NCBI RefSeq assembly: GCF_900110995.1
Contig: NZ_FOJF01000002.1
Location: 1,364,001-1,428,000, forward strand
Direction: 5' to 3'
Source: Chitinophaga sp. YR573
Lineage (GTDB): Bacteria > Bacteroidota > Bacteroidia > Chitinophagales > Chitinophagaceae
DNA length: 64,000 nucleotides
Positions 11,601-19,267 of the stretch are shown here, piece after piece. The position numbers and the translations under genes are program-made. The notes under the pieces were generated by a model. It had not been told where the DNA came from. It saw only the letters and a program-made list of their open reading frames with translations, and did not search any database. Position 1 is the stretch's first letter, and every line of letters starts with the position of its first letter.

Positions 11601-12401
11601 CCCTTCGCTGGTGCTGTTATAATGCGGATTGGGCCACCAGTCCATAAAAATCTTTTTTGTATCTGCGAGGGTGGGCATCGTTTTATCATATTCATTAGGC
11701 CCCAGGTCATGGTTATCTGTAATCGCCAGCTGTGGCATGGCCCTGAGTAATGAATCATGAAACTGACGGTAGAAGAAGTAACGGGCAAAAGCCATGTCTT
11801 TATTGGCCCAGTCGTCCACACCGTTAGGACACTGACCGTTGGCATGTTGTAAACCCAGCAGATAGGTGGCATCTCCCAGCCATACCATTAGTTCACTTCC
11901 TTCGCCTGCCATTTTGTTGAATATAGCAGGATCACCATTTACGTGAGTCTGTGATTCAGGTCGGTCTATACAACGGGTGGTATCATAAATGCGTCCGCAT
12001 CCCCCTGCCAGGAACTCGAAATCTGTTACACCGGTAGGTGAATTCCAAACAAACGATTTACGTCCTGTAGCAATATTGTTTTTATAGATCTCTGCTGTAA
12101 ACCTTGTACCCTTGTAGATCTTGTATACGTAAGACCGAAGGTGATAACCCAGGCGGTCATCAGAATTAACTACTGTACCAGAAAAAGTGACATGATAATC
12201 GTCACTGGAAAATAGTATAGACAATTTGTCGCCAGAGCCTGTGTTGTCTTTTGTAAGTACCCATATCCTGACGGAATCATTATAAACCGGGCTAAACATA
12301 GGACCAAATACAAGAGAGTCTCCGGGTAAAGACTGACTTTTTGCAGTCATAAAGAATCCTGCCATTGCGAGTAGCAGCATCCATAACTCTTTTTTGCGCA
12401 T
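5631..12401 (-). CDS. Giant secreted PhoD-PhoX phosphatase fusion with LamG, PKD and T9SS domains
   Basis: 2256 residues with a signal peptide (1-23). Residues about 120-430 look like a PhoD metallophosphatase: 'FLAGGCGR' near 130, 'WLGDATY' near 174, 'ITDNHDLGPNEYD' near 227 and 'LSADIHEQ' near 359. Two LamG/concanavalin-like domains follow (about 460-650 and 660-840), then a DNRLRE-like beta domain (1025-1205) and two similar jelly-roll domains (1215-1385, 1390-1555; both contain RDDGAIVY). Residues about 1565-1985 resemble PhoX/DUF839: 'WGTVITCEES', 'GRINHENV' and 'YYGEDGG'. Two PKD domains (1990-2160) lead to a type IX sorting domain starting 'VRIYPNPTDGQ'. Both phosphatase families are Ca/Fe-type phosphoesterases, so the protein is probably a cell-surface or released phosphatase. 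It follows two cytochrome c peroxidase genes in the same direction. Enzyme activity of each module is inferred from motifs only. Confidence 0.85.
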   Translation of the reverse strand: MRKKELWMLLLAMAGFFMTAKSQSLPGDSLVFGPMFSPVYNDSVRIWVLTKDNTGSGDKLSILFSSDDYHVTFSGTVVNSDDRLGYHLRSYVYKIYKGTRFTAEIYKNNIATGRKSFVWNSPTGVTDFEFLAGGCGRIYDTTRCIDRPESQTHVNGDPAIFNKMAGEGSELMVWLGDATYLLGLQHANGQCPNGVDDWANKDMAFARYFFYRQFHDSLLRAMPQLAITDNHDLGPNEYDKTMPTLADTKKIFMDWWPNPHYNSTSEGQGLFSSYKLLDVEYFLLDNRSYRDGIQQQLGPEQLEWLKQGLLHSTATFKILISGTPAFDKHWGGRNFSVTAQGDELVKFIKDNNIDGVLCLSADIHEQELYGRYNDLKYPLFDLLSGNLNSDVGTGQFTVDYTREVILSGIKQTYLRILAHGKEHNRRLKIDYVGLNGEAYFTTYIHEQMLKSIDDSSKNLWFTFDGNANANGEAVDSTINPWLGQFIGITYGDDRLGNKEMAGVFVKGSQIDAFHVTGFDLNDRTFSFACWVNPSELSDTGSAIFSNGKFTMGFDKEGHPYYINHTTNIRYASTAKIFINKWTHLTWKLDNVRHRLWIYYNGAEVGNWTNVMPPEAISGPLLIGNNFEKKQFIGSLDEINIYSKLIADTTLQQLTGNTNNHGNALQLSTASKMFIPSNLVNTALSKDFTIEFWGKLNADPGSNFKILASNARVNNLTTGLSFEYPDNNKLNVVAGTNGSGWNSISDKGDIWNIGEWNHVAVTAKQNGSLIYYVNGEKVAETTFASYVPNTTGMGFGYSPAYGGNLAAEMDELRIWNVALPQDSIKKHMHYPLSGKESGLQLYYNFGAHTDTSFMSIGAMTDTIKFNGGALIAGTAPVADITPLYKDTVRANWSRSNIANTGLSFPDKISAYNSNIITGKNIDTSFGKKNDLFYLKGGWEINPLNTSFANIKINLPQALPKYDSIIKKAGLYYLLSTDSVEVVSQGVSDGTNVTFSNVFLEKGIYRLGWKADTTAVLGATFQVSAGSDDAEQDITAGTMYITSSDLEFTKDGTSDQLLGVRFAGVTIPQGATISSAYLQFTVDEVNTSGDVNVLMGVENVDNPLTMSTFDYDIYHRIMYYGDTIIWKPGPFTTVGEAGVNQRTPDVSGLLQTIVNRPNWTPGNAMLFTMIDPAAAKIPGYTANTAKRVAQAYENNPANAARLVVTYTIPHKYYNGKFPVAAKSSWKYNDKGIDLKDSSWTAINYNDSAWAFGDAILGYGDNNQSTTLDYGGNAANKRPTYYLRHIFKVDDHTQYDSLLFDVLRDDGAIVYVNGTEAFRTNMPAGAVAYNTYASSTINDADETTYYRTKTANLLKDGINVIAVELHQASASSSDLSFDMSVGYELPPLGPATFPLAKGSAWNYLDTGVSLDTVAWKDTTYNDTSWPDGKGPLGYGDPMTTTISYGPDNANKIITDYFRRAIMIDTAILTDFVEIGLRRDDGAIVYINGNEVIRDNMPTGLIDYKTISVNTIDGAAESTYYTFRVPKSAFRQGKNQIAVEIHNRNGQSSDLGFDLYIKDAPILNPPADCSGRHISCFTSIVPTAPTDKFLFPEEHRFQMIFKQGDNYTVGGTVPGNADFTAYLPVNGSSTRGHLSVNHENTPGGVSMLDIHYNDSSRLWAVDTSQPVDLYNNNLITTTRNCSGGITPWGTVITCEESLNSGDLNGDGYEDVGWAVEIDPVTSKVIDHDNDGKQDKLWALGRINHENVVVSSDRKTVYYGEDGGTHCMYKFVADIPGNLSAGTVYVLSLDQPLVNDEPPVSTAKWIQVPNTTKSDRNNMSNIAASLGGTNFNGIEDCDISPVDGKIYFASKGKGRVYRFSDKGETADNFETFVGGMSYDIYTKQGVYTEAWGGGNDNLAFDDKGNMWVCQDGDNNYIWVVRPDHSQSQPKVELFGSTPAGGEPTGLTFSPDYRFGFISIQHPNGSNAAQPDATTNNVKFDNSATIVFALHENLGNQPPVAGFKADTMVLIAGNSVIFTDTSKYYPTNRHWLFEGGSPATSSNATERVTYDSIGFYTATLQVSNSAGADTAVYPQYIEVIAPAPFVDFKASQVEIFKGSSITFTDLSTNHPLSRNWTFTGGTPAVAVDSIPVIAYNTSGVYDVTLSASNRAGTNTTTKKQYILVKDTIVTVPDVPSKNVRIYPNPTDGQVTIEFKLEEGEHVSLELFDLLGKKLAQMGNYKATGMLQKLHFNIAPYVKHSQALLIVIRTAHQTTKRLLFYSR

Positions 12402-12423
12402 ATAGGTTGAATTTGATATTTAT

Positions 12424-14265
12424 TTAGTTCGAAAATTTCCGGATAGCAGATGAATCTGTTAAAGACTGAAGAAAGGCAATCAGTGCAGCTTTCTCTGGTT
12501 TTGTCAGATGCAGTGAATCGGGTGACAGGGTTTGATTGGGTAAATGTTGCCCTCCCTGATCATAAAAATCGATGACCTTCTCAATAGTAGCATAGGCGCC
12601 ATTGTGAAAATAGGGGGCAGTAACCAAAACATTCCTCACACTCATGGTTTTAAAAGAATGCCTGTAAATGTCAACATCTTCATTAAACACTTTATTACCC
12701 GCACGGCCAATATCATCATCTGCTGTTAAGCCCAATACTTCACTTTCTGATTCATGATAGAGTGGGGGGATCAACCCGCTGAATGTGGGCGCATAATGAC
12801 AGGTGCCGCAGGCAGCCTTTCCCATAAAAAGATTGAACCCATCCTTTACCTGTTTGGGTAGACTACGTCTTTCTCCTCTTACATACTGATCAAACGGGCT
12901 ATCAAAAGATCTTAGCGATAATACATAAGAAGATAATGCAGCAGAAAATTGTGTACGGGTTACCTGTTCGTTGTGAAAGATCTTTTTAAATGCTTTTGTA
13001 TAAGCTGTATCTGCATTGATTTTCTGTAACAGCTCCGGGTAGTCTGTGTCAAATTCCAGGTGGTTTTTGATTACATGATTAGCCTGGTCTTCCAGGTCAA
13101 AGGCTCGTAAATCATAGAAATACCTATCGGCAAAAATGGTATTAATCAGTGAAGGCGCATTTCGCTCAAAAGACTTCGCCAGGCCATCCGTAAATGCACG
13201 CTCCGGCTGATGACAGGTAGCACAGCTCATCCTTTCTGTATGACTGATCCGCGTATCATAAAAGAGCTTTTTTCCCAGCAGTCTTAATGAATCGCTGTCC
13301 TTCTCTCTTTTAAGCATACTATAATAATATGGATCAAGAAAGTCTTCTGCAAAAATGTTCTTACTGTAAACATTCCAGGAAGCTATTTTGCCACTAAGCT
13401 GGGCAGTGGTTTTAAGTTTCAGCCGCTGATGTGTTTCACCTAAAGTTTTATACAGTGGATTGATAAAAGTGGTAAGGAAGGTTAGCCGGTCGAATGTGTC
13501 GAACTGATTGTTTTTAGACAGATAACGAATACTGTTACTGAAGATTTTCTGTACAGCTGAATCTTTTATCAATGGCGTTGTTACTTCCTGCAAGGCAGCC
13601 ATTGTTTCCTTTGCTTCGGGTAACGCATTCAATGAACCTGGTGTATCAAAACCTGTAATGCCCAGGGTGAAAGAACGGATCAGCTCTATGCGGCTCGCTT
13701 CCATTATTTCGAAAGATTCAAAATATTTTCTTTTGGATAAAGCAGCCGATATTATACCCCACTTTGTTCTCAGTGTAGTACTCAGTGATATTACTTTCTG
13801 TGCATCTACATCATCAGAAAAGACAAGTTCATCCAATGCCTGTAAACCATTGGGTGCAATTACCTCTGGCGCATTTCTGTAGTGATCTTTATCAAGATAG
13901 TCCAATGGAAGGCTGTTCGCATAGTCAGCTGCAGATGTGCTATGGGGATAGGGATTCTGATGATACAAAGGCGGACCATTCAGATATTCTTTCTCATGTT
14001 CAGGATAATAATAGCTTACTATATATTCTACTCCTTTATAAGTTTGCCTTGTTTTGCTTAATGCATTTCGTAGTATAGTCAGCGTTACTTTACCTGCTGC
14101 ATAACTTTTAGCCGTTTCATTTAATGTGTCGATCTGTATTGTTAAAAGGGATGCCCTTTTCAGAATAACTGCACGGATCTCTTCTTCCGGATTCTTATTC
14201 CGGAAGGAAGATTGTATCAGCAACAAAGGTATTGCCAGGCAGAGGGCTGCTATTATCCGCTTCAT
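12424..14265 (-). CDS. Di-haem cytochrome c peroxidase / MauG-like protein (downstream copy)
   Basis: 613 residues with an N-terminal signal (MKRIIAALCLAIPLLLIQSS) and two c-type haem motifs, CATCH at 348-352 and CGTCH at 486-490, in the arrangement of periplasmic di-haem peroxidases ('SCATCHQPERAFTDG', 'APYFHNGAY'). About 300 residues before the first haem are helical and not part of the usual ~340-residue enzyme; the piece around 'APNGLQALDELVFS' resembles the imelysin core, though I cannot confirm it. The start overlaps the stop of the upstream paralogue by 4 bases (ATGA), so translation is coupled, and the PhoD-PhoX gene starts 22 bases after its stop. Substrate unknown: it may reduce peroxide or oxidise a partner protein. 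Confidence 0.9.
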   Translation of the reverse strand: MKRIIAALCLAIPLLLIQSSFRNKNPEEEIRAVILKRASLLTIQIDTLNETAKSYAAGKVTLTILRNALSKTRQTYKGVEYIVSYYYPEHEKEYLNGPPLYHQNPYPHSTSAADYANSLPLDYLDKDHYRNAPEVIAPNGLQALDELVFSDDVDAQKVISLSTTLRTKWGIISAALSKRKYFESFEIMEASRIELIRSFTLGITGFDTPGSLNALPEAKETMAALQEVTTPLIKDSAVQKIFSNSIRYLSKNNQFDTFDRLTFLTTFINPLYKTLGETHQRLKLKTTAQLSGKIASWNVYSKNIFAEDFLDPYYYSMLKREKDSDSLRLLGKKLFYDTRISHTERMSCATCHQPERAFTDGLAKSFERNAPSLINTIFADRYFYDLRAFDLEDQANHVIKNHLEFDTDYPELLQKINADTAYTKAFKKIFHNEQVTRTQFSAALSSYVLSLRSFDSPFDQYVRGERRSLPKQVKDGFNLFMGKAACGTCHYAPTFSGLIPPLYHESESEVLGLTADDDIGRAGNKVFNEDVDIYRHSFKTMSVRNVLVTAPYFHNGAYATIEKVIDFYDQGGQHLPNQTLSPDSLHLTKPEKAALIAFLQSLTDSSAIRKFSN

Positions 14266-16037
14266 TGTACTAGTATAGATGTATCACTGAGGGCCCCGAT
14301 AAAAGCGATCAGTGCATGTTTCTCTGTAGCTGAAAGATGTAATGAATCTGTTGACAGGGTCTGGTTCTTAATGTGTATTCCCTTTCCTCCTGCACCACCA
14401 TGATCATAAAAATCGATCACCTGTTCCAGTGTTTTATAGGCTCCGTTGTGAAAGTAGGGGGCCGTTAATGCCGCATTTCTTACGGTAGTGGTCTTAAATG
14501 ATTTTTCATTGATCCATGCCATTTCACTATATAATTGATTATCCAGCCTGCCATTGTCAGTATCAACTGTAGAATGATCAGGATCCTGTAATACACCCAG
14601 AGTCTCACTTTCACTTTCTATGTATAATGGAGGCACCAGACCGGAGAATGTAGGTGCAAAATGACAGGTGCCACAATTAGCCTTCCCCATGAAGAGATTA
14701 AACCCTTTTATAACAGTTATATCCGTCGTATCAGATTCCCCTCTCACATATTTGTCGAACGTACTGTTGAAAGATCTTAACGACAGTACATAAGAAGATA
14801 ATGCTTTCGAAAACTGATTCCTGGTAATCGCACCTCTTCCAAAACATTCTTTGAATTGTTGTTTGTATTGGGGGTTATCCGATAACTTTTTAAGGATCTC
14901 CTCATACGCGGTATTAAACTCCTGCTGATTGAAAATGACATGTTCTGCCTGTTGTTCAAGGCTGAATGCCCGCAGGTCATAGAAGTACCGGTCTGCATAC
15001 ACCGCATTCAACAGGGTCGGGGCATTCCTTAATACCGGATGGTCTTTTACGATACTGGCTGATTTATCCTGGCCATCAGTAAAGGCCATACGGGGATTGT
15101 GACAGGAAGCACAACTTAGTTTGTTGTTACTGCTTAGCATTGGATCATAAAAGAGCTTCCTTCCCAGGGACCGCAATGTTTTATTATCTTCTTCTTTTCT
15201 TAACTCTGTATAGTAGTAGGGATTTAAGAAATCTTCGGAGAAGATGTTCTTACTGGCACTGTTCCATCCGGTATTATTATCAGCATATACGTAGTAATGA
15301 GTATATAATGGGTTGATATATTTTTGGAGGAAAACAAAGCGGTCAAAATCATTGAAAGAAACAGGCTGTTGCAAATAAGTGATGGCGCTGTCCAGTAATT
15401 GGACTGTTTCATCTTCCTGTAAAAAAGTTACTGTAATCTCCCTGATTCCTGATAAGGAACGGGCAGCTTCTTCCATAGCGTTTAATGAACCTGGAGTATC
15501 AAACCCTGTTAAACCTAATGAAAAGATGCGCACAAGCTGTAAACGTATAGCTGAGCACCATTCCTGTGTGTTAAATTTTCTTGTACTGAAACCTGTAAGT
15601 AATACGCCGTAATTTGTTTTAAGTTGTTGTGCCAGTGTTGCAATCTTTATCTTATCTGGTGAGGAGGAATTAATCAGCTCATCCAGTACCTGTAAGCCTT
15701 GTGGCTCTATCACTACGGCGCGTGAATCATTACGCTTTATATGTAATACCGGCGCTCCGTTAATATGTTCGTCTACATATTCCGGGTAATAATAAGCCAG
15801 CAGAAACTCTATCTTTTTGTAGGCATTTCTTGTTCTTACAAGCATGGCCCTGAGTGTATCCTGTGATACCTGATTAAATTTATAGGCACTGGCTATTTCT
15901 TCCAGTTCAATAGTGGTTTTTCTGAAATCATTTGCATAGGTTGCCGCTAATTCTTCAGCTTTGCTAAAAGACGGGTAAAACGACAGCTGGGCCATACAGG
16001 TAACAACCAGTAACAGAATGGGTAAAACTATTTTCAA
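14262..16037 (-). CDS. Di-haem cytochrome c peroxidase / MauG-like protein (upstream copy)
   Basis: 591 residues, a full-length paralogue of the next gene, with the same plan: signal (MKIVLPILLLVVTCMAQ), about 265 residues of helical N-terminal extension with 'EPQGLQVLDELINS', then the di-haem domain with CASCH at 309-313 and CGTCH at 455-459. Shared blocks such as 'LGLTGFDTPGSLNA', 'ADRYFYDLRAF' and 'SSYVLSLRSF' show that the pair arose by tandem duplication. It is the first gene of the operon that ends with the PhoD-PhoX protein. The 131 bases upstream hold no promoter that I can call firmly. Confidence 0.9.
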   Translation of the reverse strand: MKIVLPILLLVVTCMAQLSFYPSFSKAEELAATYANDFRKTTIELEEIASAYKFNQVSQDTLRAMLVRTRNAYKKIEFLLAYYYPEYVDEHINGAPVLHIKRNDSRAVVIEPQGLQVLDELINSSSPDKIKIATLAQQLKTNYGVLLTGFSTRKFNTQEWCSAIRLQLVRIFSLGLTGFDTPGSLNAMEEAARSLSGIREITVTFLQEDETVQLLDSAITYLQQPVSFNDFDRFVFLQKYINPLYTHYYVYADNNTGWNSASKNIFSEDFLNPYYYTELRKEEDNKTLRSLGRKLFYDPMLSSNNKLSCASCHNPRMAFTDGQDKSASIVKDHPVLRNAPTLLNAVYADRYFYDLRAFSLEQQAEHVIFNQQEFNTAYEEILKKLSDNPQYKQQFKECFGRGAITRNQFSKALSSYVLSLRSFNSTFDKYVRGESDTTDITVIKGFNLFMGKANCGTCHFAPTFSGLVPPLYIESESETLGVLQDPDHSTVDTDNGRLDNQLYSEMAWINEKSFKTTTVRNAALTAPYFHNGAYKTLEQVIDFYDHGGAGGKGIHIKNQTLSTDSLHLSATEKHALIAFIGALSDTSILVQ

Positions 16038-16168
16038 GAAGGCATGTTTTATTGAAATAAGCCGGTATACATTAACAAACCCGTGAACTGGTTTTTTAAG
16101 AAATGCGAAATTAAAGCGAATTGATCAGCTAAGTGTTTGCCAGATGTTACCATATTGTTAGCTTTTTA

Positions 16169-17635
16169 TCAGTGCTTCAGCAATCCTGACAGTATATCAA
16201 CACATTGTGCCAATTCTTCCGGTGTACTGGATGCAAAGCCCAGGCGCGTAGCGTTTACCTGCAGTGCTGCATTTTTATGCCATAAGTTATCAGAGAAATA
16301 AAGGTCTTTCTGCAAAGACTTTTGTGCCAATGTAACAAGGTCTATTGACGGATCGAATTTAGTCCATACGGCCATACCTCCATCTGGTACCTGGAACTGT
16401 ACATAATCTGATAATCGTTCTTTCAGCAGATTACAAAACACATCCCGTCTGTCCCTGTACACACGCAAAGACTTGCGCAGGTGTTTCTGAATAACACCAC
16501 TCTGCAATAGTTCTGCCATGGCGTTCTCCAGCATGTTATCTCCCTGCCGGTCTATAATCCTGCGCAGTTTGGCAAGATGCTGGATTACATTCTCTGACCC
16601 TACCAGGTAGCCTACACGAAAAGCCGGAGAGATCGTTTTTGTAAAAGATCCGCAGTATAGTACCATGCCCGACTGGTCAGCACTTGCCAACGGCAATAGC
16701 GGTTTGCTCAGGTAATGGAAATCATAGTCATAATCATCCTCAAAAATGATAAAACCATATTTCTCTGAAAGACGTAATAACTGTATACGCCTGTCTGCAC
16801 GCAACGCTACGGTAGTGGGGTAATGGTGATGGGAAGTTACATATACCATTCGTATAGTCTGTTGCTGACATACCTGTTCCAGGTGATCCACATCCATTCC
16901 ATACTCATCCGCTTTTATCCTGATAATATTCGCGCCTGCCTGCAAAAAGTTCATATTACCACCGCCTGTCCAGCTGAGTTCCGTCACTACCACATTATCT
17001 CCCCGTTCCAGGAAACTGGTACTAATTAAATAGGCACCCATTACTGTACCTCTTATAATCAGGATGTTCTCAGGTGTAATCTTTAATCCCCGGGTCTCAT
17101 TCAGATAAACAGAGAGTTCCTGCCTCAGCCAGGCAGATCCCTGTGTATCACCATAACCTAGTCGGGAATAAGCATTGCCTGTCAGCAACTGGCTGCGATA
17201 GGCCCTTGAAAGGTCTTCCAATGGCGCCAGCCTGGCATCAGGAAAACCATCATCCAGGTGATAGGTGTACTTTGATTTTATCACTTCCCTGTTCAGATGT
17301 GGGGCCTCTTTAAACGTAAAACCAGCCGTTTTAGCGGGGTTTACGCTTTCTTTCATAAACTGCTGTGGTTTGATCTCCGGCAGGTGCGTAGCCACAAATG
17401 TGCCACTGCCTGCATGACTTTCCAGCCAGCCCTGTGCCAGCAGCTCATCATAAGCCTGTACCACCGTTTTCCGGTGGATATTCAGCTGTTCCGCCAGCTC
17501 TCTTGTACTCAGCAGTTTATGCCCTGCCTGTAAAGTCCCTTTTTTAACCAGTTCCATTAACTGATTGGAGATCTGCAGGTATACCGGTTGACGGACTGTC
17601 TTATCTATTGAAAGAAGGGTGGTCAGTGCTTGCAT
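16169..17635 (-). CDS. MocR-type transcriptional regulator (GntR HTH fused to aminotransferase-like domain)
   Basis: A PLP-dependent regulator: an N-terminal winged helix of the GntR family (about residues 10-80, 'QPVYLQISNQLMELVKKG' and 'LSTRELAEQLNIHRKTVVQA') is fused to a fold-type I aminotransferase domain. 'FEDDYDYDFHY' and 'GSFTKTISPAFRVGYLVG' carry the expected PLP Asp and the Schiff-base Lys. I chose ATG 17635, which begins MQALTTLLSIDKT, rather than the 27-residue longer start at 17716, because the longer form would run through the direct repeats and reach the first base before the divergent gene. It probably controls that gene (a PNPOx-like flavoprotein) and may sense pyridoxal phosphate or an amino compound. 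Confidence 0.9.
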   Translation of the reverse strand: MQALTTLLSIDKTVRQPVYLQISNQLMELVKKGTLQAGHKLLSTRELAEQLNIHRKTVVQAYDELLAQGWLESHAGSGTFVATHLPEIKPQQFMKESVNPAKTAGFTFKEAPHLNREVIKSKYTYHLDDGFPDARLAPLEDLSRAYRSQLLTGNAYSRLGYGDTQGSAWLRQELSVYLNETRGLKITPENILIIRGTVMGAYLISTSFLERGDNVVVTELSWTGGGNMNFLQAGANIIRIKADEYGMDVDHLEQVCQQQTIRMVYVTSHHHYPTTVALRADRRIQLLRLSEKYGFIIFEDDYDYDFHYLSKPLLPLASADQSGMVLYCGSFTKTISPAFRVGYLVGSENVIQHLAKLRRIIDRQGDNMLENAMAELLQSGVIQKHLRKSLRVYRDRRDVFCNLLKERLSDYVQFQVPDGGMAVWTKFDPSIDLVTLAQKSLQKDLYFSDNLWHKNAALQVNATRLGFASSTPEELAQCVDILSGLLKH

Positions 17636-17638
17636 AGT

Positions 17639-17670
17639 AAACTGGACTACTCGTTTTGTTAAAACTGGAC
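17639..17670. promoter_or_regulatory. Direct repeats AAACTGGAC, candidate MocR operator
   Basis: AAACTGGAC occurs at 17639-17647 and again at 17662-17670, a period of 23 bp or about two helix turns, between the divergent MocR gene and the PNPOx-like gene. MocR-family regulators such as PdxR and TauR are known to bind direct repeats with a similar core (AAAGTGGWCTA, CTGGAC). The assignment to this regulator is an inference from position and motif. Confidence 0.6.
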
Positions 17671-17716
17671 GATTACATCCATCCAATAAAGGTACAACTT
17701 TGTAAAAAACAAACAC

Positions 17717-18337
17717 ATGGCAAACTTAATTCCCAGCCGTTTAGCCAAACGCGCCCATTTTGATGCAGACACTATTTATCCTATCCTGGATGAAGCCTTC
17801 TTTTGCACAGTAAGCTATTCCGCCGATAATAAGCCATTTACGATCCCTACTGCCTTTGTGCGTTATGAGGACAAGATCTACATCCATGGATCAGTAGGCA
17901 GTCATTTTATGCGTGAACTGGAAAAGGGGATACCGGTATGTATTGCTGTTACCCTGGCAGATGCATTGGTAGTGGCTAAATCAGCCTTCCATTATTCAAT
18001 GAATTACCGTTCTGTGGTAATATTTGCTGAAGGGGAGAAGATTGAAGACCCGGAGTTAAAGAAAGCCATGTTCAAATGGCTCACGGAGAAAGTGGTTCCC
18101 GGTAGCTGGGATTATGTGCGGCCTGTTAAAGAAAATGAAGTAAAAAAGACAACGGTATTGGCATTTAAGCTGGACGAAGCATCTGCTAAAGTCCGTACTG
18201 GGATGCCTATAGATGACGAAGAAGATAAAACACTGCCAATATGGTCTGGTATTATTAATCTGGAAACTAAAAAGATGCCTCCTATAGCTGATGAATTAAG
18301 TCAGCAGATTCTCCTTCCGCCACACTTACAGGGGTAG
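17717..18337 (+). CDS. Pyridoxamine 5'-phosphate oxidase-like flavoprotein (NimA type)
   Basis: 206 residues with the split-barrel FMN-binding fold of the Pyridox_ox_2/Nim group: 'AFFCTVSYSADNKPFTIPTAFVRYEDKIYIHGS', in shorter pieces 'KPFTIPTAFVRY' and 'IYIHGSVGSHFMRELE', then 'VCIAVTLADALVVAKSAFHY', and 'NYRSVVIFAEG'. Such proteins bind FMN or F420-like cofactors and reduce small molecules; Nim proteins are linked to nitroimidazole resistance, but this one may serve B6 metabolism. The divergent MocR regulator with direct repeats between them suggests PLP-related or substrate-induced control. The start is the first ATG and lies right beside the regulatory region. Confidence 0.85.
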   Translation: MANLIPSRLAKRAHFDADTIYPILDEAFFCTVSYSADNKPFTIPTAFVRYEDKIYIHGSVGSHFMRELEKGIPVCIAVTLADALVVAKSAFHYSMNYRSVVIFAEGEKIEDPELKKAMFKWLTEKVVPGSWDYVRPVKENEVKKTTVLAFKLDEASAKVRTGMPIDDEEDKTLPIWSGIINLETKKMPPIADELSQQILLPPHLQG

Positions 18338-18367
18338 TAAGTTTTTATTCATTGTCTGTTTCCCCCA

Positions 18368-19099
18368 TTACTCCCTTCTGCTCTCTACCGTATATACAAA
18401 ACTATCAGACCTGTAATATCCTATATTATATTCGATAGGGCGTTCACCCTGGTCATATACAAAACGTTTTCTTACCAGTAATGGTGTCCCCGGTTCTACT
18501 TCCAGTTTAGCCGCTATGAATTTATCTGCAGCCTTCGCACTGATTTCCTCTTTGGAAAGAGTGGCTGTAACCATATGATCTGTCTCTAAAATATCATACA
18601 GCGGGCGTTTAAAATCCTCATCACCGGTTAAACCTACTCTTGGGTGAAAATAAGAGATGAAATAAACGAATGGTCCTTCCACTTTGCCCCTTAGTCTTTC
18701 CAGTTTCAGTATTTTTTTCGTCATACTGATATCAAAGAAATTGGCAACAGTTTCATCGGGGGTAGTCCAGGTAACATGCAGTTCATAGTTTTTGATGCTG
18801 ATACCCCTGGCCGTCATTTCCTGTGTAAAACTCAGCCAGTTCTTGGACTTTGAACTGATGGCAGGTTCTGCTACTTTAGTACCGATCCCTTTCTTTCTGA
18901 TCAACAGACCTTCATATACCAGCTTATTTAATGCCTGGCGTAAGGTAGACCTGGAGATGGCTAACTGTTTTGCTAACTGCACTTCGTTCGGTAAGAATTT
19001 GCCCTCAGCATACTGGGGATCCTTGATGATCGTGCGTAAGAGGTTTTCGGCCTGTAAATGCAGTGGCAAGGGATTCTTATGATCAATACTAAAATTCAT
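18368..19099 (-). CDS. GntR/HutC-type regulator with UTRA domain
   Basis: 243 residues: an N-terminal GntR winged helix (about 8-75, 'NEVQLAKQLAISRSTLRQAL' and 'GLLIRKKGIGTKVA') and a C-terminal UTRA ligand domain (about 95-235, 'ILKLERLRGKVEGPFVYFIS', 'PIEYNIGYYRSDSFVY'). UTRA regulators of this type usually bind a sugar or sugar phosphate. It is divergent from the mannoside-utilisation genes, whose two promoters share a palindrome that I take as its operator. A mannose-derived effector is likely but not shown. Confidence 0.9.
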   Translation of the reverse strand: MNFSIDHKNPLPLHLQAENLLRTIIKDPQYAEGKFLPNEVQLAKQLAISRSTLRQALNKLVYEGLLIRKKGIGTKVAEPAISSKSKNWLSFTQEMTARGISIKNYELHVTWTTPDETVANFFDISMTKKILKLERLRGKVEGPFVYFISYFHPRVGLTGDEDFKRPLYDILETDHMVTATLSKEEISAKAADKFIAAKLEVEPGTPLLVRKRFVYDQGERPIEYNIGYYRSDSFVYTVESRRE

Positions 19100-19134
19100 G
19101 GGCGTAAAAAAGTAAAAAATACCTAAAAATACAA

Positions 19135-19148
19135 TTTATTTGTAAGTA
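19135..19148. promoter_or_regulatory. Weak third copy of the mannoside operator near the GntR start
   Basis: TTTATTTGTAAGTA matches 10 of 14 positions of the operator-like palindrome found at the two mannoside promoters, including the central TTTGTA. It lies 36 bases upstream of the GntR start and could allow autoregulation. The match is weak and could be chance in AT-rich DNA. Confidence 0.25.
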
Positions 19149-19267
19149 TGTATGATCAATCGGCGTTACTAAATGACAGATGAATATTATTTACATATTT
19201 ATAAGCAGCTGGTAATTAAAGATAAATGATTAAACTTGTCCAAAATGTTAAAATTTTAAAATAATCC

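Noticed and set aside
17636..17716. Longer start for the MocR regulator (MFVFYKVVPLLDG...)
   Set aside because: It would extend the coding region through the direct repeats and up to the first base before the divergent gene, leaving no room for promoters. The residues are also not typical of the winged-helix N-terminus.
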